From: Oricola thermophila
GTDB taxonomy: Bacteria > Pseudomonadota > Alphaproteobacteria > Rhizobiales > Rhizobiaceae
Assembly: GCF_013358405.1 (NCBI RefSeq)
Contig: NZ_CP054836.1
Coordinates: forward strand, 2,294,001-2,358,000
Length of the DNA: 64,000 nucleotides
Direction of reading: 5' to 3'
Position 1 is the first letter of the stretch. Every line of letters starts with the position of its first letter. A program made the position numbers and the translations under genes. This document shows positions 33,738-42,886 of this stretch, piece by piece. The notes beneath the pieces are model-generated. The model ran no database searches. It was not told the DNA's origin and saw only the letters and a program-made list of their open reading frames with translations.

Positions 33738-34247
33738 TCAGCCCTCCCTGGAAGTGATGTCGTCGGGATCGTCCGTCCCCTTGAGGCGGTTCCATTGATG
33801 CAGGATCAGTTCGAAGGCGAAATATGCGGCACCGACGGGCAGCGACAGATATGGATAGAGCATCGGAATCTGGAGCGCCGGCGACTTCTGGATGACGCCG
33901 ATCTTTATAAGGCGAAAACTTCCCTGAAAGACCACCCAGAGAAACCACAGCGCCATCGCCGTTATCAGAAGGGTGACAAGCTGCCGGACAATGCGGGGCA
34001 ACAGCGGAAGAACGAGATCGATGCTAACATGCATGTCGCGGCGCATCGCGTAGCCCGCCCCCACGAGAACCATCCAGATCTGGGCGTAGGTGGCGGTTTC
34101 CGTTGCCCAGGCAATCGAATAGTTGAAGACGTAACGGCCGATCACCTGCGCGACCACCGCGATCGCCATGTAGGAAAACAGCAGGATGATCACCACATCG
34201 AAAAACCGTCGGACCACGGTCAGAATCGCGGATAGAGTTCGCTGCAT
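33738..34247 (-). CDS. TRAP transporter small membrane subunit (DctQ family)
   Basis: The 169-aa protein has four hydrophobic segments and the DctQ motif region SIAWATETATYAQIWMVLVG followed by AGYAMRRDMHVSIDL. It sits between dctP and dctM in the usual order. Confidence 0.93.
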   Translation of the reverse strand: MQRTLSAILTVVRRFFDVVIILLFSYMAIAVVAQVIGRYVFNYSIAWATETATYAQIWMVLVGAGYAMRRDMHVSIDLVLPLLPRIVRQLVTLLITAMALWFLWVVFQGSFRLIKIGVIQKSPALQIPMLYPYLSLPVGAAYFAFELILHQWNRLKGTDDPDDITSREG

Positions 34248-34319
34248 CGTGTTCTTTTCTCTCTCCCCCGCAGGATTGGCGAGGAAAGCGGGCGTAAGCG
34301 CCCGCTTTCCGGTAGCGGC

Positions 34320-35294
34320 CTACTTCGTTTCGGCGATGATCTTCAGCAGACGCTTGCCATCCTCGGTTGTGATGAACTCGTCATAGACGGCCTGGGCCGC
34401 ATCGCGGAACTGCTGTACGTCCGGCTCGGTGATATTCACGTTCTCGGCCTTTAGGGTCGCAAGCTTGTCCTCGTCGGTCTTCGCATAGGCAGCGCGCTCC
34501 ACCTTCTCTGCCTCTGCTATGGCTGCATTGAAGCAATTCTTCTCTGCGTCGCTCAACGAAGCCCACTTTTCCTTCGACATGATCACGGGAACCACGAGAG
34601 CGGTCCAGGACACCAGTGCCCAGTTAGGTGCCACCTCGTAGAATTTCTTGGCCTCGTAGTTCGAGTTCGCTGCTTCAGCGCCGTCCACGACACCGGACTC
34701 CAAGGCCCCATACAATTCGCCATAGGCAAGTGGCGTCGCATTCGCGCCGAAGGCGTTGAACGAGGCGACATGGATCGGGTTCTGCATCGTCCTGATCTTC
34801 AGGCCCTGCATGTCCTCGATGGAATTGATCGGCTTGGAGGCGGTCATGATGTGGCGGATGCCGGCCTCGAAGAAACCCAACAGATGGAAGCCCGCCGCAT
34901 TCACGGATTCGCCAAGCTCATCGCCGACCTCGCCGTCCATCACCTTGTACAGATGATCCCTGTCGCGGAAGAGGAACGGCAGGTCGAAAACGGCCAACTC
35001 TGGGACAAAGTTGGTGAGAACCGCGTTCGACGGCGAAGTGATGTCGATCGTTCCAAGCAGTACGCCCTCGATCATCTCCTTCTCGTTTCCAAGCTGGTTG
35101 TTCGGAAACACGTCAATCTTGATCTCGCCCGAGGTGCAAGCCGCGACATCATCGGCAAGCTTACTCAGACCGATATGATACGGTTCGGTATCAGCTGCCG
35201 AGTGAGCGGCCTTCAACGTCACCTCGGCAAATGAACTCCCGGCTTGCATCACAATGGCCGCGGAGGCGATGAGCATAGTCACGAGTTTCTTCAT
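34320..35294 (-). CDS. TRAP transporter solute-binding protein (DctP family)
   Basis: The 324-aa protein has a Sec signal (MKKLVTMLIASAAIVMQAGS, then SFAEV) and the binding-site Arg in MQGLKIRTMQNPIHV. The downstream LYGALESGVVDGAEAANSNY segment is also family-typical. It starts 212 bp from the divergent dapA-like gene, and both promoters overlap the same operator. The operon context suggests an amino- or imino-acid-derived carboxylate as ligand. Confidence 0.94.
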   Translation of the reverse strand: MKKLVTMLIASAAIVMQAGSSFAEVTLKAAHSAADTEPYHIGLSKLADDVAACTSGEIKIDVFPNNQLGNEKEMIEGVLLGTIDITSPSNAVLTNFVPELAVFDLPFLFRDRDHLYKVMDGEVGDELGESVNAAGFHLLGFFEAGIRHIMTASKPINSIEDMQGLKIRTMQNPIHVASFNAFGANATPLAYGELYGALESGVVDGAEAANSNYEAKKFYEVAPNWALVSWTALVVPVIMSKEKWASLSDAEKNCFNAAIAEAEKVERAAYAKTDEDKLATLKAENVNITEPDVQQFRDAAQAVYDEFITTEDGKRLLKIIAETK

Positions 35295-35405
35295 TATTTC
35301 TCCTTTCGGCGCGCAATGACGGCTCCCCGGGACGTTCGCCGCCCCGCCTCCCGCAAGAGGCTCCGGAACCGCACAAATTCAGACGCCCAAGCTGCACGGT
35401 CACTA

Positions 35406-35438
35406 TTGACAGGCGAATTGAGTGCACATTATGTGCAC
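35406..35438 (+). promoter_or_regulatory. Divergent promoter with GTGCAC-ATTAT-GTGCAC operator
   Basis: TTGACA at 35406-35411 and TTATGT at 35429-35434 are spaced by 17 bp, a good plus-strand promoter. The palindrome GTGCACATTATGTGCAC (35422-35438) covers its -10 element. In the reverse direction TTGCAA and TAATGT elements overlap the same palindrome. This is a natural repressor site for the GntR protein at 31617-32294. Confidence 0.65.
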
Positions 35439-35506
35439 AATTGCAATACAGAAATAATTCATTCTGAACGCAGACAGGCGGCACATAAGGCATAAGAGGG
35501 AATTTC

Positions 35507-36385
35507 ATGACGCAACCGTTTCGCGGCACCTACACGGTCATGATCACGCCATTCACCGACGACGGCATAGACGTTCCGGCATTGCGTGAATTCGTGAACT
35601 GGCAGATCGACCAGGGAATCCACGGCCTCATCCCTCTCGGCAGCACCGGCGAATTCCTCTCGATGACAGAATCCGAGCGCGAACAGGTTGTGGAGACTGT
35701 CATCGACGAAGCGCGAGGTCGCGTGCCCGTGCTGATCGGAACGGGCGCCGAATGGACCGAGGATGCTGTGCGCTGGACCCGGCAGGCCGAGGTTGCCGGA
35801 GCGGATGGCGTGATGGTGATCCCGCCCTTCTACTCGACTCCGACCGAAGACGAGTTGTTTGCCCACTACAAGGCGGTCGCCGACGCGACATCGCTCCCGG
35901 TGATGCTCTACAATAACCCGGCGACGGCGAACGTCGACCTGACACCCCCGATCGTGGCGCGACTCAGCACCATCGACAACGTTTCCTACATAAAGGAATC
36001 GACAATGGACGTGACCCGCATTCGAGACATTCTCGATCTCTGCGGCGATCGAATGAATGTTTTCGGCGGCATCATGGGATTCGAATCCTTCCTCGCCGGC
36101 GCGATTGGCTGGGTCGCGGTCGGTTCGAACCTGATGCCCAAGGAATTCGCCAACCTCTTCACCGCAACCGCCGATGAAAAGGATCTCGAAAAGGCACGGG
36201 CGATATACCGGCAGGTACTGCCCGTCATCAGGCTTGTCGGCGGACACCGCTATGTTTCCGGATCCAAGGCCGGACTGGCCGTGCTCGGGCACCCGGTCGG
36301 CAGCCCCAGAATGCCGCGCCTGCCGCTTTCCGACGATGACCTGACCGCCGCGCGGGAGGCATTGCAACAGGCCGGCGCGATATGA
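35507..36385 (+). CDS. Dihydrodipicolinate synthase/N-acetylneuraminate lyase family protein (DapA-like)
   Basis: The 292-aa protein has the class I aldolase features of the DapA family: PLGSTGEFLSMT, MLYNNPAT with the catalytic Tyr, and the Schiff-base Lys in NVSYIKEST (about residue 163). The family includes pyrroline-4-hydroxy-2-carboxylate deaminase (LhpC) of hydroxyproline breakdown. The next gene, a fusion like the D-hydroxyproline dehydrogenase subunits, makes that the leading guess. The stop overlaps the next start (ATGA). A biosynthetic DapA role is unlikely in this context. Confidence 0.88.
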   Translation: MTQPFRGTYTVMITPFTDDGIDVPALREFVNWQIDQGIHGLIPLGSTGEFLSMTESEREQVVETVIDEARGRVPVLIGTGAEWTEDAVRWTRQAEVAGADGVMVIPPFYSTPTEDELFAHYKAVADATSLPVMLYNNPATANVDLTPPIVARLSTIDNVSYIKESTMDVTRIRDILDLCGDRMNVFGGIMGFESFLAGAIGWVAVGSNLMPKEFANLFTATADEKDLEKARAIYRQVLPVIRLVGGHRYVSGSKAGLAVLGHPVGSPRMPRLPLSDDDLTAAREALQQAGAI

Positions 36386-39330
36386 GGGACCATGCCGCGA
36401 AAAGCGGACTGCGGCTAGAGCGTGGCCCCTTTCGGCGCCGGGGAAAACCGGTCACGATTCATTGGCGAGACCGGCCCCTGACCGCAATCGAAGGCGAGAC
36501 CGTCGCCGCTGCGCTTATCGCTGCGGGAATCAAGGCCTTCCGCAGTTCGCGTGACGACCGCCCACACGGGTTCTATTGCGGTATGGGCGTGTGCAATGAA
36601 TGCATCGTAGACATTGACGGGCGCGGCGGCGAACGATCCTGCATGACTGCCGTTCAAGACGGCATGAAAGTTGAACCCCACCAGCACGGGGGTGGGCTAC
36701 AAGCCCTTGAGGCGCTTGGTCCCACGCCTTCGCAACAACCCGAAGAAACGCCTTTCGACTGCGCCGTAATTGGCGCGGGCCCCGCCGGTCTGGCTGCCGC
36801 GACCGAAGTGGCATTTGCCGGTGCCTCTGTCATCGTACTTGACGAGCGATCGGCACCGGGAGGGCAGTATCTCAAGCCCCTCTCCCCATCGCACGAGTTT
36901 TCGGCCGGCCCATCGGACCGCCAGTTTCGCGAACGTGAACGGGCCGTATCCGAAGCCATCAGGGCTGGCGCGGAAATCCGCACCGATGCAATGGTTTGGT
37001 TCGCAAGGCGCGACGAGACGAAGTTTCGTCTCGGCATTTACGGCAAAGACGGAGAGAGCCGTGTGGTGGCCCGCACTCTCGTGCTGGCCCAGGGCGCGCG
37101 AGAGAAACCCTGGCATGTTCCGGGATGGACGCTTCCCGGCGTGATGACGACCGGAGCCGCGCAGACACTTGCGCGCAGCTACCGCGTCGCGCCGGGGCAT
37201 CGCATTGTTGTGGCGGGAAACGGACCGCTCAACCTCCAGGTTGCCGCCGAGCTTCTCGCCGGTGGCGCCAATGTGGTTGCCGTTGCCGAAGCGGCCCGAT
37301 TGACCACTCCGTCCAAGATCGGCGCACTGCTGCGAGCCACGATACATGCTCCGGCGCTGATCGCTGCAGGTGCGCGCTATCGCACCATCCTTGCTCGGAA
37401 AGGCGTTCCACTTGTCGAAGGCGCGGTCGTTACCGCGATCGAAGGCCGGGAAAACGTCGAAAAGATCCGCCTGACACGTACGAACGGAGCCGGCCGCGAC
37501 ATCGTTTTCGAGACGGATGCCGTTTGCCTGGGTTACGGGTTCGATCCTTCCGACGAGATCGCTCGCCAACTGGGCGTGGACCTCGTCGCTGCTCCGAACG
37601 GCAACGGCTTGGTGATTTCGCGTGACGACGACGGATGGACCGGCGTGCCCGGCCTTTTCGTAGCAGGCGACGGGGCAGCCATCGAAGGTGCTGCTGCCGC
37701 GCGGGGTACCGGAGCGCTCGCGGGGATGGCGGCGGCCCATTACCTCGATCACGCGCCCGATGAGGTGCGCCAGACAACCGCGCGCCGCGTTCGCGACCGG
37801 GCACGGAAGTTCCAAGCAGCCCTGTGGACACTGTTTTCGCCCGCAAAACGACCGGAACCGACCAAGGACACTATCATCTGCCGCTGCGAGGACATCACGC
37901 ACGGACAACTCGAGGATGCCGTTGAACGAGGGGCGCGGGACATCGGCACCCTGAAGCGCATGACCCGCGTCGGCATGGGACGTTGCCAAGGCCGGTATTG
38001 CTCCGCTCATGTTGCCGCCATGCTGGGCGCCGAACATCCCAAGGAAGCCCGGTTCATGCCGCAGGCCCCGACAAAACCGCTGCCGATCGGCGCAATCGCG
38101 CGGGAAAAGACGGAATGGAAGGGGCATCGCGAGGTCGCACCGCCCAAACTCCCCATAACCGCAGACCGCGACGCGCCACGAATCGATATCGAAGTCGAAC
38201 TGGCAATAATTGGCGGCGGCATTCTCGGAGTATCGACGGCCCTTGCAGCGGCAGGTTCCGGACTGGACGTGGCGGTAATGGAGCGCGGCAACATCAACAG
38301 CGGCGCGTCCGGTGGCAATGCCGGCAGCCTGCATGTGCAACTGCTCTCCTACGACTTCGGTGAGCGCGCACAGGCCGGTGGAGGACCGGCGCTCTCGGCC
38401 CTGCCCCTGCAACGCGACGCCGTCAACTACTGGGCCGAGCTCGAACAGCGCCTCGACGCCGATTTCGAACGCTCCGTGAAGGGCGGCCTGATGGTTGCCG
38501 AAACGGAGGAGGATCTCCGCTTCCTCGAAGAAAAGGCCGCCTCCGAACGGGCACTGGGCATCGATACGCGTGTCATCGACAGCTCGGAGCTGCGATCGCT
38601 TGCGCCGAACATACAGGACGGATTTGCCGGTGCTGCCTTCTGCTCACAAGAGGGCAAGGTAAATCCGCTGATCGCCACGCATATCCTTGCCGACGCCGCG
38701 CGCGCCGCAGGAGCACGGATTGAGGAACGCGCGGGCGTTCTGGCGATCGAAGAGGACCGGGACGGCTATCTCCTGACCACCGCGCGCGGCTTGGTCCGTT
38801 GCGGGAAACTGGTCATTGCCGGCGGAGGCTGGAGTGCTGCCACCGGAGAGCTTTTGGGGCTCGACCTTCCGGTCAAGGGCGCTCCCTTGCAGATGATCGT
38901 CACCGAACCTGCCCCCCCGCTGATCGATCAGTTGCTCGCCCACGCCCGCAGACGCCTGACATTGAAACAGGCCAGAAACGGCAACCTGATCATTGGCGGT
39001 GGCTGGTCAGCCACGCTGGATCCGCTTCTCAAGCGAACGATCGTCGACATGGCAAGCCTGGAAGGCAACGCCTGGGTGGCATGCCGAACACTGCCTGCGG
39101 TGCGCGGCCTGCGCATGATCCGCAGTTGGGCTGCCATGAACGTCAATATTGACGGGGCCCCCCTGATCGGGCCGGTGCCGGGGCGTCGCAACCTGTGGGT
39201 TGCCGCCATGGCCAATGGCTATACGCTCGGTCCGATGATGGGGATGGAACTGGCCTCGATGATCTGCAGCGGAGAGGTTCCGGCGCGGCTGCGACCATTC
39301 ACTCTCGATCGCTTCAACCGATCCACATAA
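36382..39330 (+). CDS. Fused three-domain FAD/iron-sulfur dehydrogenase (D-hydroxyproline / opine-dehydrogenase-like)
   Basis: The 982-aa protein joins domains usually encoded by separate genes. Residues about 15-110 form a 2Fe-2S domain (YCGMGVCNECIVDI, last Cys in GERSC). Residues 125-480 are a pyridine-nucleotide-disulfide-type FAD domain (CAVIGAGPAGLAAATEVA). Residues 495-545 are a BFD-like cluster-binding segment (IICRCEDITHGQLEDA; GRCQGRYC). Residues 600-980 are a DadA-like FAD amino-acid dehydrogenase (LAIIGGGILGVSTALAAAGS). This equals the gamma, alpha and beta subunits of D-hydroxyproline dehydrogenase or the HcnABC/opine oxidase group. No frameshift or internal stop is seen. It would oxidise an imino or N-substituted amino acid. 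Confidence 0.88.
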   Translation: MRDHAAKSGLRLERGPFRRRGKPVTIHWRDRPLTAIEGETVAAALIAAGIKAFRSSRDDRPHGFYCGMGVCNECIVDIDGRGGERSCMTAVQDGMKVEPHQHGGGLQALEALGPTPSQQPEETPFDCAVIGAGPAGLAAATEVAFAGASVIVLDERSAPGGQYLKPLSPSHEFSAGPSDRQFRERERAVSEAIRAGAEIRTDAMVWFARRDETKFRLGIYGKDGESRVVARTLVLAQGAREKPWHVPGWTLPGVMTTGAAQTLARSYRVAPGHRIVVAGNGPLNLQVAAELLAGGANVVAVAEAARLTTPSKIGALLRATIHAPALIAAGARYRTILARKGVPLVEGAVVTAIEGRENVEKIRLTRTNGAGRDIVFETDAVCLGYGFDPSDEIARQLGVDLVAAPNGNGLVISRDDDGWTGVPGLFVAGDGAAIEGAAAARGTGALAGMAAAHYLDHAPDEVRQTTARRVRDRARKFQAALWTLFSPAKRPEPTKDTIICRCEDITHGQLEDAVERGARDIGTLKRMTRVGMGRCQGRYCSAHVAAMLGAEHPKEARFMPQAPTKPLPIGAIAREKTEWKGHREVAPPKLPITADRDAPRIDIEVELAIIGGGILGVSTALAAAGSGLDVAVMERGNINSGASGGNAGSLHVQLLSYDFGERAQAGGGPALSALPLQRDAVNYWAELEQRLDADFERSVKGGLMVAETEEDLRFLEEKAASERALGIDTRVIDSSELRSLAPNIQDGFAGAAFCSQEGKVNPLIATHILADAARAAGARIEERAGVLAIEEDRDGYLLTTARGLVRCGKLVIAGGGWSAATGELLGLDLPVKGAPLQMIVTEPAPPLIDQLLAHARRRLTLKQARNGNLIIGGGWSATLDPLLKRTIVDMASLEGNAWVACRTLPAVRGLRMIRSWAAMNVNIDGAPLIGPVPGRRNLWVAAMANGYTLGPMMGMELASMICSGEVPARLRPFTLDRFNRST

Positions 39331-39358
39331 ACCGCAAACAAGGAAAGGTCTCGCAATC

Positions 39359-40588
39359 ATGGTAATGGAAACCGCGATCTGCAAATATGTTGAGGAGCAT
39401 CGCGACGACGCGGTCTCCATGCTGGCCGAGCTCGTCAGGACACCCTCGGACAACCCGCCAGGCGATTGCGCGGCACACGCCGAGCGCACGGCCGAGTTGC
39501 TTGAGGCCGCAGGGTTGACCGTGGAACGCCATCCTGTTCCCGATGAAGTGGTCAAACGCCACGGCATGATCTCGGCGACAAACCTAATCGTGCGCCATCG
39601 GTTCGGTGACGGCCCGGTGCTCGCGCTCAACGCCCATGGCGACGTCGTTCCGCCCGGCTCCGGCTGGTCCACCGATCCCTATGGTGGCGAGATTCGCGAC
39701 GGTTGGATGTATGGCCGGGGCGCGGCCGTGTCCAAGTCCGATATTGCGTCCTACGCCTTTGCCATGAAGGCGTTGATCGAGACCGGCGCGAAATTGGATG
39801 GAACGGTCGAACTTCACGTCACCTATGACGAGGAGATCGGAGGCCATACCGGTCCGGGCTATATTCTCTCGCAAGGCCTGAGCAAGCCCGACTATGCGGT
39901 ATGCGCCGCATTCTCCTATGCTGTCGTCACAGCGCACAATGGCTGTCTCCACCTGGAGGCGCGCATCAAGGGAAAATCCGCGCACGCAGCAATGCCGACA
40001 ACCGGCCATGACGCGATCGCAGCGCTTGGACAGGTCATCGGCGCCATCTACGACTACGGCGATTCTCTGACACAGCGGAAGTCCACCTTCGACGGCATCG
40101 ACCATCCAACCTGCATTGTCGGCCTCGTAAATGGCGGCATCAACACCAATGTGGTGGCCGATGGCGCCACCTTGCGGATCGACCGTCGCATCACTCCGGA
40201 CGAGGACGCGGACGCGGTGGAGGCGGAATTGCGCGAAGTTCTGGCAGAATGCGCATCCCGGCTGGACGGTATCTCCATCGAAGTCGAGAGAATCTTGCTC
40301 GCCAGGCCGTTCAAGCCGGTAGAGGGGGCCGACTTTCTTGCCGATAGCATTGCGAAACGTGCCTGCCAGGTGCTTGGAGAATCGGTTGGCACGACCGCTG
40401 TTCCCCTTTACACGGACGCCCGACATTACAGCGAGCAGGGCATCCCGACTGTCATGTACGGTGCCGGACCCCGCACCCTGATCGAGGCAAACGGACACCG
40501 CGCGGACGAGCGGCTGCCGCTCGATACACTTGCCGTTTCCTCTAAGGTAATCGCGCTTGCCGCCTGTGACCTGCTGCGTGCGCGCTGA
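39359..40588 (+). CDS. M20-family peptidase/deacylase (ArgE/DapE-like)
   Basis: The 409-aa protein has the zinc ligands in ALNAHGDVVPPG, the bridging Asp region GRGAAVSKSDIASY, and the catalytic Glu pair in TYDEEIGGHTGPG. A dimerisation domain includes HAAMPTTGHDAI. The family hydrolyses N-acyl or peptide bonds of amino acids. Following the dehydrogenase by 28 bp, it may free the amino acid substrate from an acylated or dipeptide form, for instance prolyl-hydroxyproline; that is inference. The start may be 39359 or the ATG six bases later. Confidence 0.9.
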   Translation: MVMETAICKYVEEHRDDAVSMLAELVRTPSDNPPGDCAAHAERTAELLEAAGLTVERHPVPDEVVKRHGMISATNLIVRHRFGDGPVLALNAHGDVVPPGSGWSTDPYGGEIRDGWMYGRGAAVSKSDIASYAFAMKALIETGAKLDGTVELHVTYDEEIGGHTGPGYILSQGLSKPDYAVCAAFSYAVVTAHNGCLHLEARIKGKSAHAAMPTTGHDAIAALGQVIGAIYDYGDSLTQRKSTFDGIDHPTCIVGLVNGGINTNVVADGATLRIDRRITPDEDADAVEAELREVLAECASRLDGISIEVERILLARPFKPVEGADFLADSIAKRACQVLGESVGTTAVPLYTDARHYSEQGIPTVMYGAGPRTLIEANGHRADERLPLDTLAVSSKVIALAACDLLRAR

Positions 40589-40609
40589 AAACATTTCCGG
40601 CTTTCCCCG

Positions 40610-40637
40610 ACCGCTCGCGCTGATATCCGCGAGCGGT
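40610..40637 (+). terminator. Hairpin terminator after the M20 gene
   Basis: ACCGCTCGCG (40610-40619) pairs perfectly with CGCGAGCGGT (40628-40637) over an 8-base loop, 21 bp after the stop. Only TTTC follows, so termination strength is uncertain. Confidence 0.6.
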
Positions 40638-40690
40638 TTCGGCCGACTCGAGTAATTCCAGCCTGCCTGACCCAGGGTGCCTCAGCCAGC

Positions 40691-40935
40691 GCGCCGGCTG
40701 CATTTTCAAACTGAGACACCGCCTGATCCTCCCCCAATGCAGTGGTCCGCCATCATGTTTAGGAAAAGGGAGGATCTATGGGGCTATGTTCCGGGTGCAG
40801 AGGCCCGACGCTGGATTGCGGCCGGAAACTTAACGTCCATAGATATTGTGCCCGAAAGATTGCCGACCAAGGCTGCAACCAAAAGAGCCATCACTCGCTG
40901 ACGTTTATGATCGCCCTCAGACGAAGTGAACAGTC
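40691..40935. repeat. Direct repeat, copy 1 (partner at 63600-63845)
   Basis: About 245 bp from GCGCCGGCTGCATTTTCAAA onward match the 63.6-kb copy at roughly 85% identity, in the same orientation. In both places the repeat borders transposase debris, so it is probably part of an IS or its flank carried along. Confidence 0.8.
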
Positions 40936-40974
40936 TCAAGTGTCCTGGACACCCTCGGGCTACATTTCCTGCTG

Positions 40975-41460
40975 TCACTTGAACTCGACGGGTGACAGCA
41001 TCCCGTTCATGACGTGCTTGCGCTTCGGATTGTAGAACTTATCGAAGTGGACAAACACGTCCTTCCTTGCCTCTTCGCATGTTCAGTAGGTCCTGCGCCA
41101 TATCCTTTCGTGCTTAGGGAGATTGCAGAAGGTCTTCGCCACGGCATGGTCATGGCCGTTGCCGCTAAGGCTCATTGCTCAAGAATTTGGTGCTTCAGGA
41201 ACGCCGCCCAGTCCATGCTGATGAACTACGCCCCCTCATAGGTATGGATCAGAACCTTGCTCCTCGGCTTTCTACGCCGCACCGCCATGAGCAACACCTG
41301 CAGCACGACATGAGTAGTCTGCCAACTCTGCAGCGACCAGCCGACGACGAGGCGCGAGAATAGGTCAATAAACATGGCCAGGCAGGCAAAGCTCTTCCGG
41401 GTCCGGATGTAGGTGTTGTTAGTCGCCCACGTCCTGTTCGGCGCGTCGACATCGCGCCGT
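40975..41460 (-). pseudogene. IS3-family OrfB remnant
   Basis: The reverse complement encodes HFDKFYNPKRKHVMNGMLSP near 41040-40985. Integrase-core pieces such as NNTYIRTRKSFACLAMFIDL and FSRLVVGWSLQSWQ lie between 41430 and 41310, in different frames. The gene is broken by several frameshifts. Confidence 0.7.
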
Positions 41461-41484
41461 CGGGCAAGGGTGCGGCTTGCCGCT

Positions 41485-41784
41485 CTAGGAACCGGGCCGA
41501 CGCTTGTAGCCGAGATGCGCCTCGAATATCCGCACCAGCGTCAGGCGCTCACGCGCAGGCTTGTCCTCGTTCGTTGCTAGCAGCTGGTCGAGTTCCCCCG
41601 TCCACGCTCCCAGCTTCGGCCGGGGCTGGTGATCGCACTCGTAGCGAAACTCCGTCGCTTGCGAACGTACCACCTTGCTAACCACTTTGCGCGAGACCTT
41701 GAGTTCCCGGCAAATCGCCTTGATCGGCTTCTTCTGAATGAAATAGGCGCGACGCATCTTCGCAATCGCCTCCACAACCAGCAT
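41485..41784 (-). pseudogene. IS21-family transposase IstA, N-terminal fragment
   Basis: The 99-aa frame reads MLVVEAIAKMRRAYFIQKKP then KAICRELKVSRKVVSKVVRS, the IstA helix-turn-helix start, and ends after ARERLTLVRIFEAHLGY. The rest of istA and all of istB are missing. It lies inside the IS3 relic. Confidence 0.8.
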
Positions 41785-41894
41785 CCCAAATGAGGCTCTC
41801 CGTTAATCTCGAGAGCCTTTGTGAACCCTATTGTTTACGGGGTCCATTTTAGACGCCGGTCACCCCGAAAACGGGGGCCTTATTCCACGCCGAT

Positions 41895-42043
41895 CAACAG
41901 ATTGCCGTTCTCTTCCATCCGCTGATCATTGTCGGATGGACGCCGTACTTCCTGGCCAGCTCGGCCGTCGTCAACTCTTCGCGGATGGCTTCAAGCGCAA
42001 CCTTGGCCTTGAACTCCGCCGAATAGCGTTTCCACTTTGTCAT
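41895..42043 (-). pseudogene. IS3-family OrfA fragment
   Basis: From the ATG at 42043 the product is MTKWKRYSAEFKAKVALEAI, REELTTAELARKYGVHPTMI, SGWKRTAIC, then a stop. This is the OrfA helix-turn-helix region, cut short. With the OrfB remnant on the other side of the IS21 fragment it marks one IS3 element invaded by IS21 and then deleted. Confidence 0.75.
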
Positions 42044-42059
42044 CTGGGGTATTCCTTCG

Positions 42060-42287
42060 TCAGTCGCTAAAGCTTAGCAACTGGCCCGAAATCTCGCGAC
42101 CACCTCTGCGCTGTATGGTCGGTGTAGAGAAATTTTTCACCGCCAGGTACTTTTGGCGAAACCCATTTGCTACCAGCTTATCACCGTGCGGCTTACTGAA
42201 ACGACGCACCTTTCCGTTCTCGCCCGCCCACCGAGATTGGTAGAACGACGGCAAGTAGTGGTGGTAACGCGGTTCCTCGGCCCTCAT
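42060..42287 (-). pseudogene. DUF4238-family protein, N-terminal fragment
   Basis: The frame from MRAEEPRYHHYLPSFYQSRW onward has the DUF4238 opening (HHYLPxFYLxxW..). It ends after about 75 residues where the IS3 relic begins. Full members have roughly 300 residues, so the gene was truncated by the insertion. Some DUF4238 proteins occur in defence islands, but no function is established here. Confidence 0.65.
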
Positions 42288-42886
42288 CGCTCGATCCGTT
42301 GGGACGCGCACTCCACACTAAGATCGAGTCGATTCGCCCCCTGACCGGTCCGACTGTCTCCGCCCGCGTTCTGTTTCGCAGACCAGTTTACCAATGCTGT
42401 GAAATCCCTCATTGCAGCGAAAACACAATACCCTGAACTCCCAGACTTATCACCGTGCCGCCTCTTTTCGGCAAAACAGGATTATTCGCTTACGCTCCGC
42501 TCCAGAGACCTGGCACACACGCTCCGCGGCGGAATTCCCATCGCGCAACGAAAAGTTTTCGCGCCGTCGGCTTTGCGCCCCATTTTAGTTATTATACGGT
42601 CGGATCGCGCTTCCCAAAATCAGCCATTCGTGGCTGCCGCATTATGACCGTATCTCAAAGCGCAACAATTGCGGTATGTTGTCGATCTGCCGGCCTTCGA
42701 CAATCTTCACGATCATCTCGCCATATTCGTGCTAGCGCACCGTACCATCCCTCAATTCGTCTCAATGATTACCCAAGATGGTTCGGCCCGCAGATGCGCC
42801 TTCCTTGGAGCCTGCGGGCACGAATTGAGGGTCCCGAGACTTCGTAGACCTTACGCCCGAGCGCTCAAGTAAAAGCGCTAGCCTTG
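42288..42886. other. 600-bp region without a supported gene
   Basis: Apart from the 11-mer GAAAAGTTTTC at 42550-42560 I see nothing recognisable. Open frames here are short and lack ribosome-binding sites. Confidence 0.4.

Noticed and set aside
35507..36385. Biosynthetic dihydrodipicolinate synthase (dapA)
   Set aside because: The gene overlaps a catabolic dehydrogenase and is divergent from a TRAP operon under GntR control, which fits a catabolic lyase or deaminase better.
36697..38412. 571-codon minus-strand frame
   Set aside because: It is antisense to the fusion dehydrogenase, which has strong motifs throughout.
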